Origin: Burhinus oedicnemus
Taxonomy: Eukaryota > Chordata > Aves > Charadriiformes > Burhinidae
Assembly: GCA_008921705.1 (NCBI GenBank)
Contig: VFFE01007657.1
Location: forward strand, 594,175 to 658,174
Length of the DNA: 64,000 bases
Direction of reading: 5' to 3'
Under the pieces are notes generated by a model, which saw only the letters and a list, made by a program, of their open reading frames with translations, made no database searches and had not been told where the DNA came from. The translations under genes and the position numbers were made by a program. How positions within the stretch are numbered: the stretch's first letter is position 1; the number at the start of each line of letters is the position of its first letter. Shown here piece by piece: positions 36,170 through 48,815 of this stretch.

Positions 36170-36880
36170 TTTATTTTAAATCTTCCACATGGCTTTTTTT
36201 TTATTATTATTTTGAGGCAGGAGTAATAACTGCTAAAGATGCATATGGAATTTGAATATGAATGATAAGAACAGCTGTGTATATCTATTATGAATGAACA
36301 TAAACAGAAATGTATAAACTGAGATTTTGGGGCTTTTGGAAGAATTAGTGCCTTTGTTCCTGGATTTTTTTCCTATCAAAGTCTGAACCAAAGCCCATTA
36401 GCCTGGACTTTCCCGCAGCCAACCAAGCCAGGAGCTTCATTTCGCCCTGGCTCCGAGCCACGCCAAATTCTCCTCAACAGCTCAGTGAGCCCTAATCCTA
36501 ACAAATTTACCCAGAGAAGTGGGTCTCTTATTACACAGCCTAATTTGAATGCTTTCCAAGGTTAATTTCTGCTCCCTCTCTCTCCAAACACGCCTGCCCC
36601 TCCGGAGCTGGCTCCCCAGCTCCCCCACCCCCAGCTCCCCGTTAGCACCATCCCAGGGGGAGCGGCCCCTTTCACCACCGCGATGGTTTTTAAACGAGAA
36701 AATAATGTTATGTGCGTCCCTGGGTCCAGGCTCTGCCCGGAGGGTTTCTTAATGCCGAGCGACTTCCTTTGCAAATTAATTGCAACTTTCGTTGGGCAAA
36801 AATAGCCCTGGAAGCCCCTTCCCCACAGGCTCTTCCGCATGTGATATTACTCAGTTCATAATCTGATTCCTGCGACTCTA
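36170..36880. promoter_or_regulatory. Broad AT-rich island, possibly composite
   Basis: The left part (36170-36360) is rich in A/T words such as AATATGAATGATAAG (36255-36269) and TATGAATGAACATAAACAG. The centre contains CTGAACCAAAGCCCATTAG (36383-36401), like the edge of an old reptile/bird interspersed repeat. The right part (36680-36880) has GAAAATAATGTTATG and GCAAATTAATTGCAAC (36771-36786, which contains an ATTAATT core between GCAA repeats). It probably mixes repeat-derived and unique DNA. Confidence 0.3.
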
Positions 36881-39239
36881 TTTCTTCCTTCCCCTCCCCG
36901 GTGTGCCGGCGACTGCCTGCGAGGGTACGGGCAGGATGACCCACCGGTGAGGCAGCCATGCTGGGGCGAGGGGAGCATCGCTGCCGCCTGGGCGAGCCGG
37001 CCCCGTCTCTCTCTTTTGCAGCAGACTGTGCAAGAAAACCTCAGCATGGGGAAACCAAAACCCAGCACAGCACAGGGAGCAGCTGCCAGATCCATTAGGG
37101 AAGGAACCGGCCATGCCTAGTGGACGGCTATCGCGGGAGAGGGGCGGTGGAGGGGCTGCCGGGGTGGTAGGGGCTCGCAGCGGGGGGATTAAAAGGAAGA
37201 GTTAGGTGGAAAAACTGTCTGGAGGAGCTGGGAGCCCACCTCACCCACCAGCCTGGCCGGATGTGGCCCCAGGGGTGCTTTCTGCTGGCTTTAAGCTGCA
37301 AGCGGCAGAGCCGTCCCCCAGGAGCCGTGCCTTGGGGTCTGCCCTGGGTCGCTGCAGGTGTGGAACAGCAGCCTCGCAGCCCCGGGCCGGGGGTTTCCCG
37401 CACACCCTAAGGCAGGGAGGTCCCATGGTGCGTGCGGCAGGGTGCCCTGCCAGTCTCCCAGCTGCCACGGCAGCCGAGTTGCTTGCTTGCTCACCCTGCT
37501 TGCTCTCCTTTCCTCATATTTTTTCTTCTTCGTACCCAGTTAATGCTTTCATATTTACTCACGCTGAGTATCACAGGCAGCGTAGCATCCCATTGCCACG
37601 GCAGGTGATGGGGCATGGAAGGGGTTGGGGATGTGCCCTGTGCTATGCCAAGGCGGCTGAGCCAGGCTGGATCGCCAGCGGGACCAAAGAAGCACCGGGA
37701 GCAGCGCCGGGCTCTTCCCGGCGGTGATGCCACGAAGATGTCCTCTCTGAAGTGCCTCTGCAGGTCACCTGTGTTGCCACGTCCCACCACCAGGTACCCT
37801 CCTGTTGCTGCTCCCTTTCCCCCCAAAGCCTCGCTGCCCGGTGGTTGTCTCGCTGAGCAGATACCTGCGTTTGATGATTTTGCTCCAGGCGTACGAGCTG
37901 CACGTATCAAAGCTGAACCACATCTTATCTCCTGGCTGTGTTCCTGCCTGCTTCCAGCCCAGGAGTCCCGGCTGAGGGGCGTTCTCAGTGGCTCCCCATG
38001 TGTCGTAGTGCCTTTGAGGTGCTGGTTTCGGTGAGGGGGAGCAGCAGGGCAGGTCTCCGGGTGCAGGTCGGAGGGGCTGGCGCAGCAGGGGCTCCATCTG
38101 CCAGGAGGATGCTGGTCATTGCTGTAAGGTCAGCCTTAAATAATGGGAATAATAAAAATAAGGCAGCCTGGAGGGAAGGAGAGAGCAAACTGAATCCTAA
38201 TGAGGTTGCACAGATGCATCAGCATGATCATTTCATGGAAATCATTTAAAAAAGAAAAAAAAAAAAGGCATCAAGTTTAGGTTGAAGGATGTGGGACACA
38301 GCAGCCAGGGCACAGTCCCATGAGGCCGTGGCCCGTACCCCTGTCCCCACAGAGGTGCTACACCCATGAGCTGCTTTTGCCCCACTGTGCTGGGAAAGGT
38401 CCAGGGTGAGCCCTGGCTGGAGAGGGAGTGGGAAACGGGCCCAAAGGATGGAGGGAGAAGCTGCTCAGGGCAGGATGGAGTCTGGCGTCTTGTCACCAGC
38501 TTTACTGTAACCGAGCCATGGTGCCTGGTGCGAAGGGGCAGGACGTTTGCTTTTAGGGATGGCCAAAATTTACTGAGAGTTGTGGTAGCAAACACTGAAA
38601 GAGGAAGTTTTAGAAGGGAAATAAAACGTTAATGCCTCAGGGCTTAAGTCAATCCTTGGTGCCAAGGCAGGAAAGTAATTAGTGCTGTAGATGGGGAAAT
38701 AACCAGCATCAAATGGAAGCAGAGTGAGGGCAGGTTGAAGGGGCCATGAGGAGGAGGATGGGCCCGGGCTCTCCAGAAGAAGGCAGAGACCAAGCCTTGA
38801 GCCCCCCGACACCCCTCCAGCACACCGAGTTCCGGCAGCACCCATCTTGCTGGGGGGATGCTCCTGCAACGCCCCAGCCCTCCTCCTCGCCCCGGCTCCC
38901 GCTGGCCACCGGCCAGGCGAAAGGCTCCCCCGAGTGCGGCAGGGACCGGTCCAGCCCCGTGCAGCTCCAATTATCCCCGGCTGGAGACTTTCCAGGAATC
39001 CCATCCCCTCTCTCTCCCTGGACCCTGCCTCCCCCAGCCTCCCCCCGTCAAAGCAATTTGACTTTTATAGTAATAACTTCTGAACCCTGAATTGGGGCCG
39101 TGCCAAGGAAAGCAGCAGAAAACAATGTGATGGGCCTCGGCAGGCGCGGAAACTCCAGCGACTGAGACCAGCCCTAAAATAACTTTTGAGCGATTGTTAT
39201 TTATTCTGGGAGAAAGTTCGTTCATTCACAATTTGGAGG

Positions 39240-39375
39240 GGAGATAAATCAGGGCGGGCTCGGGCTGCGCGCCCCTGCGCAGAGGCAGCACGCCGCAGCT
39301 GCGAATGCAGGGTGCCAGCGGCGCCGGGTGCAGCCCGCTCACCGCAGTCCTCCTGCACGGGTGCATCCCTGTGCC
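39240..39375. promoter_or_regulatory. Small CpG-rich patch
   Basis: About 135 bp with GCGCGCCCCTGCGCAG (around 39266) and GGCGCCGGGTGCAG. It adjoins an AT-rich segment with TGTTATTTATTC and GATAAATCAGG (39195-39250). It is shorter than usual CpG-island criteria, so it is a weak candidate. Confidence 0.35.
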
Positions 39376-41309
39376 CGGCTGAAAAAGCCACACTTTTTTG
39401 AAGCGTATTTGGGTTCAACAGAAAGCTCTGGGTTCAGGTAGACAAGTCTGGCTTGAGGCTGCGAGTCTGCGTGTGCCGCTGGGTGCAGGGGGCTGCACGC
39501 CGTGCGTGTCTGTGCCTGCACGTGTTTTGGCTTCCCCTGGCATGCTGTTTGGCGTGACCGCTGTGCTGCACGCTGCCGGCTTGCACACCTGCCCCTGGGT
39601 TTAGCACACTTGAGCCGTTGGTGTCTGACGGGCAGCAGGTGGTGCCGGCAAGCGCCGGGCAGGGAACGCCGAGGGCATCCCACTGCGGGTCCTGGCGAGC
39701 ATCAGCGTGTGCACAACGGCTGCCAGCCTGCATCACCTGGGCAAGCAGCGAGTTGTGCGACCTCTGTAACGTGGTGCCGTTCCTGCAGCTCCGAGCTGCC
39801 ACGGCTTCCCTGCAATTCACCAGGGCTGTGCCAGAGCTCCCGGCGCTGCCAGAGGAGCCTTGGGCAGGCAGGGCAACCACGCTCGCTTTCTGAATCAGGG
39901 AAAATGCTCTCCGGAGAAGGCAGCCAGCCAGCAAGGCAGCCCTCGGCACTGCCGCGCATCTGCTCGTGCGGATGTGTTTTATGGTACCTGTCACCACGGT
40001 CTGGGCTCCAGTCGGGATTTGAAGTGCAGTGGTGGCTCTGCCAGCCAGGGCTCAGGCTGCCTGCATGACCCCCGGGGTGTGGGGGTGTGCAGCTAGGCCC
40101 CCTCGGCATGTTTGGAGGGTAAATGCTGGGGAAACGCTGCTGTCTGAGGGCTGGGAAACACGGTCCCTGCCTGCTGGGTGACAGGGGTGATGGAGACCTC
40201 GCAGCACGGCTCTGAGGGCAGGTGGGTGGGATGGGGACAGATGGTGACCTGACTGGGGACGACGGACATTGCCAGCTTTGTGTGCAGATCATCTCCAGGA
40301 AGGATGCGCATCCAAGACCGCCTGCCCACGAGCATCTCCGGGGCAAGGCTCAATCTTGCTCCACCACGGCATTGGCCAGGTCAGCCAGGATGCCGCAGCG
40401 GCACGGGGCAGCATCGCCGTCGTCACCCGCCCTGCACACCGGGCTCTTGGAGCGTGCATTGCTCTGGAGTGGGAAACCCCTGCCATGTCCCCTCCCTGCA
40501 CCAGGACAGCAGAGCTTCCCTGGGCCACCCGCCTCCTCCTGCTGCCTGCAGTCCGTGGGGACCTTGCTGAGTGTCACCTAGCGTTTTTGCTTTTGGATTT
40601 GTCTCTGGTGTGTGGACAGAGCGGAGCTGGGGCCCCGGAGCTGCAAAAGAGACCCAGCCCGGTGCTGCCAAGGGGGTGATTCAGTCCTGTCCCTTGCTGA
40701 GCGAGGAGAGCACCGGTTTGTGTCTAGCAACGCAAACAGCCTGGTACTGGATAAACTGTCACTCGGCCACCCTTGCGGCACAGACCGTGGGGAGAGCAGG
40801 GTTAAGGCTGGGTCAGACACGGGGCAGAAGCAGCCCTCCGGCAGCGCCGGTCGGCACACACAGCTTCCTTCGTGGCACGGTGCCCACGCCGGTGAGACTG
40901 GCCCTGCCGGGACACATCCTTCATCCTGCCAGGCAGGAAAGCCTTCGGCCCCGCGCTCCTCCTTGCCTCTCCCCGTCCCCTGCCCTCTGCCCTGCCACCG
41001 CTGCGGGCAGCCCCGTGCTTGCCAGCTGACTTCCAGCCTCGCCGCTCTTCAGGCTCTCTGAGCAGCTCGTGATCTTGGCAGGCAGGTGGGGGTCTTACCA
41101 GCCGTTATTACAATGATTATTTTTGTTTTCCCGGCTCGAAAGGGCTCTCCTCTCACCTCACTCCCAGCTGGCCCCGAGCCAGATGGGACTGAGCACAGAG
41201 GAAGGGGAGCAGGGAGCATCCTGCACTGCCAGGGCAGGGGACCGTGGTGGGATGCAGGAGATGGGGCGGAGGGGAGAGGAGATTCTGTCCCTCATCCTGA
41301 AGGTTCAGA

Positions 41310-42050
41310 TCGGAAATCAACACTCGCTTGGTTAATTCATTAGCTTCGATTAGCGACTCTGAAGCTTAGATCAGTTAATGGCCTCCCTCCTGCTGGTATA
41401 TTTCCAAGAGGAGCTCCGTGAGGTTATCTACACCAGCAATGGCAAGGGAAGGACGGGGATGAGAGCAATTGAATTAGGAAGCTGTTAAACGAAGAAGCCA
41501 AACTGAGCCAGAGTGGGGACAATGCAAGATGGCCACAGCACTAAAACACGGGGCAGAGCACTGCGCCCTGGCTGCACCAGGCTGGGTGCTGGGGCAGCAG
41601 CTCCCTGTGGACTGGCTGAGGTTTGGTATTGCATTTGCTGGCTCTGTCCCTTGCAGATCACATCACCAGTATCTTCTTCTCCCTACGTGGGCTGCATCTT
41701 CCTCCAAGTGGGGGGTCCCTCCATGGCCTGGGTTTGGTCGTTGATTAAATTATCTGAGAAGTAACCTATTTCTGATGATGATGTGATGCTGCAACCTTTA
41801 GTGCTTTCATTAAAATATACATGTATATACTTCTTTTCTGCGGTTATGAATGTAATTCCACAACCCACTTAGGAGCTGGTAATTTTCTGGCTGAGGTGGG
41901 AAGTTGCTGACGTCTTGTGATACATGACAAGATTGATTGTATTTGCTTGCCCTTTAACCTAATAAAGAAAAAAGAAGGTTCCTTAGTCTGGCTAATTCTC
42001 TATGAATTGGGCATTGCTTTAAATCAGCTGGAAGTGCAGGCACTGAACCA
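41310..42050. promoter_or_regulatory. AT-rich island cluster
   Basis: GGTTAATTCATTAGC (41330-41344), CGATTAGCGAC and CAGTTAATGGCC (41372-41383) form a homeobox-like cluster; GCAATTGAATTAGG follows at 41465. A second AT-rich part lies at 41745-41990 with GATGATGATGTGATGC, CATTAAAATATACATG (41809-41824) and a TGACGTC CRE-like core at 41908-41914. A GC-rich stretch (41500-41740) separates them. Candidate enhancers. Confidence 0.35.
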
Positions 42051-44041
42051 AACTGTTGCTGGGGCACAAGTCCCTCTCCAAGCCGAGGGGGACCTGCGTG
42101 GGACCATCGTCCCCGAGAGCACCTGGCACCTCTGGGGCCGAGGGGACCGGGGTGGCCGTGGCAGGGAGGTGGCCTTGGCGCCCCATGCGTCCTGCTCTCT
42201 AGGAAGGCATTAACCAATTTGCTGCTAATCCTGTTATCACCAGCACATCTGAGCAGCTGCTGGGGCAGCAAACACAGCCCGGCGCCCCGAGGACAGGGAG
42301 CACTTCAGAGGCAGCTGCGCCTGATCTCAGGTTTCCAGGTCCCCCTTCTCCCACCATAACGGTCTGGTTGGCCACTGGAAAGAAGGCGGCTCTGCAGGGC
42401 AAACCTGTCCAGCACTGCAGAGTGGTGGTCAAACCTGACCACCCCTCTAGGAGGGGTGCTGTGGCGGCGAGGGAGGGAGCTGCCCTGGCTGAAATCCAGA
42501 CTGGTGGTCCGACACCAGTGCCTGGGTGACCTTAGGAGTGTTGCACAGTGGGCACTTGTCCAGCAAAGAAATGGGCTGTCCAGGCTCTCCCAGCATCTGC
42601 CTTCCTTCACCGGGAGAGCGAATGCAAGCGGTGATGGAGTGGGCTGGGCAGCGGGGTGCATGTCACAAGGGGAGAGCCGGCGCTGCGGAGACGGGCTCTG
42701 CCATCCTCCACACCATCTTCTCCATCCTCCTTTCCCAGGGACAGCCCTCCCCGGGGGGAAGGGATTAGGCAGGGCAAGCAATGTCACTTCAACACTGTTC
42801 CCCTCGATTACTCGCCCACCCTCGAGGGAAACATTGTGCCTGGGTTGTTCTTACTCAGTTACTGAGCCCTGCGCCTGGCTCAGCTCCTCTGACCTTCTCC
42901 GGAGTAAAACGTAGAGCAAACGGGGTGAGTACGGGCCCCCAGGGCAATGCCATCAAGGTGTCCCATTGCCCAAGGGCGATGGATGATGCCCTAAGGGCGA
43001 TGGATGGTGCCTGCGGCAGCGTGCCCCTGACCTGGGGGCACGGAGGTGACAGAGTTGGAGCTCAGGGGAAGGGTTTTGCCCGCTCGGCACCGGGCAGCCG
43101 CCCCGAGGCTGGGCTGCGGTGATGGGGCTGGCAGGGGGCTGCTCCCCTGCCCGGCGGTGGTTTGCCTACCGGGAATTGCCTTTGCCTTTGCCAGTGTGCT
43201 TAAAAATAACCCACTAGCTTGTCAAGGTTATAAACAGAGAACAAATTGCTTTCTGAGTTGATTAAACTGCTCGGCGTGGCTGCGCACGCGGCACTCGCCG
43301 TACAGCTGGGACGAGCCGGAGCCTGGCACGTTAATTTGCACTCGGCAGTTCCTGTGCTAATAAGGCCTTGATGAGCTGCCTCCTCTTACCCTCAATGCCG
43401 GCCCCTCCGAGCAACACTTGGCTGGGCCCCGAGGCCTTCGGGCTCTTTGTCTTTTCAAAATGGCTTTTTTTTTTTTTGCCTTTGCATTGCTTTTGAGCAA
43501 TGCCGTGTCCGGAGCTGTCCCGGAGCCACTGGACCAAATCTCCGGAGGATTTCAACGGGTCCCCAGGGCAGCTAAGGGAGGATGGGCAGCAGCACACCCC
43601 AAAATTCAGCTGCAGGGAGCAAAACCCACCCGTGGCCACAAATTGCTCCTGGGGACTTTTCTCCATGCCGGTGCAACAGCCGTCCTCACCGCCACGCCGC
43701 ACCACTTAGCATCACCCCACGATGCTGCAGCCGCGACGGGATCTCCGTGCTTAAAAGAGGTTTCCAAATATAACCAGCCCCTCGCCTCCCCCACCCTCCC
43801 CTTCCAACTTTCTGGGAAAATCCCTTTCTGCCTAAAATTATCCAGATGTGCTTTACAGCTCGAGGGGAGTTTGTGGGAAAAATACGAGGTTCGCTGGATG
43901 AGACGTTTCCTGAAGCGTGGGGCTGGGAGCTGGTTCCACTTTAGAGCAGACCCGCACCGCTCACGCGCCCGCCGCTGCCAGAGCTTGGCTTAGTTAGGCC
44001 AGATCAGTTTTATCCCTTAATGAGAACTAGGGAATGAGGGC

Positions 44042-44064
44042 TTTTTTTTTTGGCTTTTTTTTTT
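44042..44064. repeat. Two adjacent poly(T) tracts
   Basis: Two runs of ten T separated by GGC. A third T-run of 13 lies nearby at 43465-43477. No retroelement body adjoins them. Confidence 0.9.
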
Positions 44065-44449
44065 AATTCATACTGTGTGTTGGGGAAAGGAGGAAACAGA
44101 TTTACTAACGAGACTGGTGCTTCCTAGTGCTCCGGCTCTGGATGCTGTACGCGTCTTTCATGGGTTATGTCGGGTTTACCAGCGCTGCTGTATCCCCCCA
44201 AGACCGCACACCCCGAAGAGCATCCCAAGGACCTGGTGCCAGCACCCCATCCAGGGACAAAATTTGGGGCCGAGCGGTGTAAAGCGTCCTGTTTTCCCCC
44301 AGGAGGGTGGCCCGAAGGACTGAGAGGATTTGGGGGCTGCTCGCCCTGGGCAGCCTCCGACTGATGAATGCGCTTTCAGTGGGGATGAACCAGCAGTGGG
44401 TGCAGACTTCTGGGCAGGGGCTTCACATAAATCGTAGCAATTTGCTGGC

Positions 44450-44745
44450 TCTGCCACTCTCAATTCTGTCTAATTATACCAAGGGTAGCATCTGACATTA
44501 ATTTGTTACAGTATTTGTGTATGGAGCACTAGACATTTTGGGGACGGATTTAAGAGCAGCCTTCAGATCCTTTGCCCTTGCAATCTGCTGCGAGACGCAA
44601 ACAACAGCGTTTGGCCGTCTGGTTACCTGCCTACATTGGAAAATCAGTTATTTTGAAGTGCTAAATACTATTATTTTTATCTGCAATCATTTTACTGATG
44701 CAAAAATAGAGGCTGCACTCAGGCATCTTTGGGGGGAAAAAAAAC
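44450..44745. promoter_or_regulatory. AT-rich island
   Basis: CTAATTATACC (44470-44480) and GACATTAATTTGTTACAG (44493-44510) are followed by a moderately AT-rich stretch with AATCAGTTATTTTGAAG (44642-44658), CTAAATACTATTATTTTTA and CAATCATTTTACTG. An 84-codon frame spans 44517-44771 with no recognisable domain. Unique sequence, enhancer candidate. Confidence 0.3.
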
Positions 44746-44929
44746 GGAAATATTGGCCCTCTTGCTCCTAGCTGCCCTTTTCAGTCTCTGAGCTGTAAAA
44801 TAAGATTGACAGCAACTTTGAGACACTGGCAGCAGAGCGCAGCCTGGGTCACGAGCCCACGGAGCACTCTGGAGGGGAGGATGACGGGGAACCAGGCTGA
44901 GGAGTAGCCAGTGTGGACTGAGCTGTGCA

Positions 44930-45035
44930 ATGTCAGGTGTTTAACCAGCCTGCTGGAGCTCTTTGAGGATATTACTGCTTTGCTAGATAAGAGAAATTCA
45001 AGGGATGTGCTATACTTAGAGTTTCAAAACACACT
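44930..45035 (+). mobile_element. Ancient CR1/L3-type LINE, reverse transcriptase fragment (sense)
   Basis: A short sense fragment of LINE ORF2. In the plus frame, 44938-45030 reads LTSLLELFEDITALLDKR followed shortly by DVLYLEFQN. This resembles the segment ending in DVVYLDFxKAFD that lies just before the FDKVPH motif in CR1/L3 reverse transcriptases. The catalytic-side continuation is lost after about 45030, where the following ORF (to 45144) becomes unrelated. It covers the segment immediately 5' of the motif retained in the copy at 21210-21760, but the opposite orientation and distance make a single insertion unlikely. It is a fossil with no product. Confidence 0.7.
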
Positions 45036-46739
45036 TGGCATCAGTGCAGATCAAAGCCGAACGGTGCAGGCAGCATCCCGGAATAGAAGGCGAAAGAGGG
45101 AAAAGATTTGGAATTTACTGGGAGGAAAAAAAAAAATACGCTGAAACCAACAGCACGAGGCTGCTGAGCTAAAAATAGCAAAGAAGGTATTAGCAGCAGC
45201 TCCATGCTTAGACTGACACTCGGCTCCGCTCCCCCAGATTGGGGAGAAACCTCCCACCCAAGCTGGGGATGCGCAAGGAAACCACGGCCACTGCCGGGAG
45301 CCTCTGCTGCCGCAGCCCAGCTCCCAGCCAAAACCAGTGGGGACCAGGAGCGTTTGGGTGAGCCCCAGCAGGGCATGTTCTGTGTCAGCCCGTCCCCCCG
45401 GGCAGCCCATCATGCCCCGCCATGTCAGGTTGCCTGTGTCCAGGCAGCTGTTTCCAGTCCCATAAACTGGAACAGTGCTGCTTTGTCAGCTCCTGCGCCC
45501 GCGGCCGGCCGTGACCTGGGGCCTTTGCACAATCCTGCTGTCCCCAGGGACACAGCTGTCCCCTTAGTGTTGGGTGACAGTGGCACTGCCACTGCTGCAG
45601 CGGGGCCAGGACACGCGTGCCCTCCCTGTGGCAGCACCCCATTCCACTCACAGCGCTGCAGGGATGTGGAGAGCTGAGATGCCGCACTCCTGCTGCTTCC
45701 TCAGCCCTTCCTCCTCCTCGCCACTGCCTTGTGCTCGCGGCGGCAGTGACAAATCCACCCCTTGCAACCCAGGCCAGCGGCACCCAGAACGCATCTCCCA
45801 CCAGCCCAGGGGGTACCGGGTGGGTAGGGTGACCCCCCTGTGTGCCTGTGTGCTCAGGGCTATGTTTTAGGACAAGCTCTCCACGCGATGCCGAGCCCTC
45901 CAAGCGCGCTCTCGGAGCACATAGGTTATATCGCAAACCTGCGGCAGAGCTGGGGCTGCCGGGGGGACCCCTCTACAGCATCATTCCCACCTGCCGGGTG
46001 ACAGGGTTCAGCTGGGGGAGACCAAAGCCAGGGAAAACCCCACGGAGGAACACCTGTGAGTGATGGAGGGGTGGGGGCTCCTATAAACAGCTCATGTGCC
46101 CCCAGCTGTGTGGTGGGTGTTTCCTTGCAGAGCAGCAAGGTCTGGGCTGGAAGTGAAGGAGGGACTGGTCTCCTACCTGCTCCTCCTGTCTGTCTCCTGC
46201 TCCTCCTGTCCCTCTCCTGCTTGTGGGTTCAAACGGTGAAAGGCATCCTGCCTGGGGGAGGAGGGAGGAGTATTTCTGAAACGCCTCAAGCCATGGAGCC
46301 TTCCTCCGGGTTAGTGCAATCAAGCTAGTTGCAGCCCTGCGAGGGGCAGGACCCCTGAGCTCCTGCTTGCGCTGCAAGGGAAGAGCCTTCAGCTGGGGGG
46401 GGGCAGTGCCACAGCCCCCATGGACACTGGCAGATCCCACGGTGGCTGGGAAGGGGCTGGATCCTGCTTCCCTGCATCTCCCCAAAAAGGGCTGGATCCT
46501 GGGTTGACAACATGTGCCTTGGGAGACCCAACCGCGTGCTCCCAAGGATGGGCATCCCAGGGTACCACCGTGCCGGTCCCTATCCTGGGGCTGGCAGTTT
46601 GCTCTGCCACACGTTTGACAGCACGTTCACCGGGACGAAGGCTGGGTGCCGGGCTGCGTGCCGGGAGCCCGCCGGCTCAGTCCCACCGTGCACCGCAGGG
46701 TTTCCTCTCGGCCGTGCCAGGCCCTTCCCTGCCAGCTGA

Positions 46740-46995
46740 GTTTGAGGTGAGGCATTAACACTGGTATCTCTGTTAATATTGCTATAAAGCAATAAAGGTA
46801 ACTTGATTGCGGAAAGGCAGGGAGACCAGCGGGTTTGGAGCCGTTCCACAGCACTGCTATTAGTGAGCTTGAAATGAGAGTTATTAAATTACTGCCAGGT
46901 ACTGCAGGCTTTTCCTAACAGGGCGACTTCGGCTTGGCTTGGAAACTTAAGCTCTGGCTTGTTCAGGTTAATTAAAAGAGAGCTGGACATCTTCC
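46740..46995. promoter_or_regulatory. AT-rich island
   Basis: GGCATTAACACTGG, CTGTTAATATTGCTATAAAG (46771-46790), GAGTTATTAAATTACTG and GGTTAATTAAAAGAG (46966-46980) lie between GC-rich blocks. No repeat identity was recognised. Confidence 0.3.
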
Positions 46996-48802
46996 AGGGC
47001 CTCGCTTCTCGTTTCTGATGGCTGCCCCCTCCCTGCCAGGGCCTGGGCAGAGCGTGCCATGGGCACCCATACGGCGTCCCCCCACTGGGGGATGCTTTGG
47101 GGGCATCTGCACCAGGCAGGGTTGGCAGGCCAGGGAGCTGGGGCTTGATGTCCCACAGGATAATGACCTGAGTGCCACCAACAGTCCCCACGTGCCTTTG
47201 CACCATCCATCCTAGGATGCTGTCTACAGACCCATGGAGCATACGAGGTGCTGCAGGGCTAGGACCAGGACACCCACCCGTTTCCCGAGAAGGGGCTTTG
47301 GGAGCCCAACACGGGCAGCAGCCAGAGGCTTTCGTCATGCTCACCTCAACAGCTGCTGCCCTGCCCTTGCCCATTGCCCCTGGTCCCTGGCAAATTCCTG
47401 GTTCCTTTGTAGGGAAACGGGGGGTGAAGGCAGTACAGCAAGGGGCAACTGAAGGGGAGGTGGGGGACAAGAGGGCAACCAAGGTCCTCTCCGCTCCTCT
47501 TCCAGCCCCTCTTATTGCGTTGCTCTTGGCATCTGTGATCAGGCATGTTCTAGCTGCTGCACAACTGGCACTTTCTTAAGGATTGATGTGGCTTCTCATC
47601 ATGGAGAGCAGCAAACCCAGTGTGTCCAGGGAGGGCAAGAGGGGGGTTGATTTGCCTGAGGAGGCAGCAAGGCTGACTTCGGAGGGGATTGCCTTTTCTG
47701 GGGGGAAGCAATTTTCCTTTCCCCTGTGCTCAGCCGTCCCTGCTGCTGCTTTGACTCCTGCATCAACCTCTGCGGGGATTTTCCTGCTCCCTTATCGGGT
47801 GATGGAAAGTTTTCGGCAGCCCCCTCCCCTCGCCCTGGAGCAGATCACCTGCAGAGTGGCCTTTGTAGGGCCGGGAGGTGCAGGCAGGTGGCTGTGCTGC
47901 CTGGCCCCCCGGCCTGGGAATGGCAGGCAAAGGGGCCGGGGGGGCTCAGGGCTGCACTGACCCTCCCTCCTCCCTGCCTGGCTTTGATTCCCCAGCTGCC
48001 GGGGAGGGAGAAGAGGGTTTACCCAGTGCTCAGGCTGTAAGAGCTCCCACCGCTCTTCCCCCTCCACGGCTCACTCTTCCTCCACCTGACCCCTGAGCAA
48101 TGGAGGAGCGGGGTCCCTGCGAGGTAGTGGGGCTGAGCTGGCTCCCTCCTGGTTTGTCCCGCTGTCCCTGGGGAGATGAAAAGCAGCCAGGGATGTGCAG
48201 TGTCAGGAGGATGCATCCTGCTGCCCATCGAGCACCCCAGGGAAGAGGATGTGGGGTGACCCCCAGGTCGGGCTGTCATGGTGGGGAAGGGTCCTGTCCC
48301 CCCATCCCCTCCCCACAAACAGCTTTGGGAGAGCAAGGAAGACCTCCAATCCTGTTAATCCTCCACCCAGCCCCAAATTTCCTGGTGGTGGAGTGGTTCC
48401 TGGATTTGGGACCAACACCCCCCAGAGGGCTAGGGCCAGCTGTCCTGCCTCTGGCCACACTCCCAGGTCCCCGGCAGGACAATGGGTGCTGGGGGGTGGC
48501 GGGGGAAGTGGGGTGATGTAACTGCTTGCTAGCACCCAACGACCCCCAGCACCCTGCCCCAGCCGGGTTTTTGGGCCAGTCTCCAGAGGTGCGGGTAAAT
48601 ACCACTCACAGCTCTGTTAGTGACTCAACCCCCCGAAATGCTTTTTGGACTCATTTTCCCAGAGAGAGTTTAATGGGGTTTGTCGTGCCAAAACCCCAAG
48701 CTATGCCTCACTTTCATCCCCTAATGCAAGCCATATATCAAGAGACACTAACGGAGCAGAGAGGGTTTCTGACAAGGGGATCCTGGGAACAATCAGCCAA
48801 TA

Positions 48803-48815
48803 CCCCCCCCCCCCC
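48803..48815. repeat. Poly(C) tract (C13)
   Basis: Thirteen consecutive C, a notable G4/i-motif or sequencing-error hotspot. Any apparent open frame crossing it is untrustworthy. Confidence 0.9.

Larger units (their letters stand above)
36881..44929. other. No gene recognised; mostly GC-rich unique DNA
   Basis: AT-rich patches occur at 38100-38275 (including A12 at 38255), 39050-39250, 41310-42050, 43190-43265 and 44450-44745. Between them the sequence is GC-rich with many spurious frames up to 214 codons. A small direct duplication, GGGCGATGGATG, occurs at 42975 and 42996. Confidence 0.55.

Noticed and set aside
36383..36401. Edge of a sauropsid interspersed repeat (CCAAAGCCCATT)
   Set aside because: Only ~20 bp match a remembered pattern and the remainder is absent.
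44770..44830. Possible MIR fragment (CTGTAAAATAAGATTGACAG)
   Set aside because: Only one block resembles MIR; flanking core and 3' blocks are missing.
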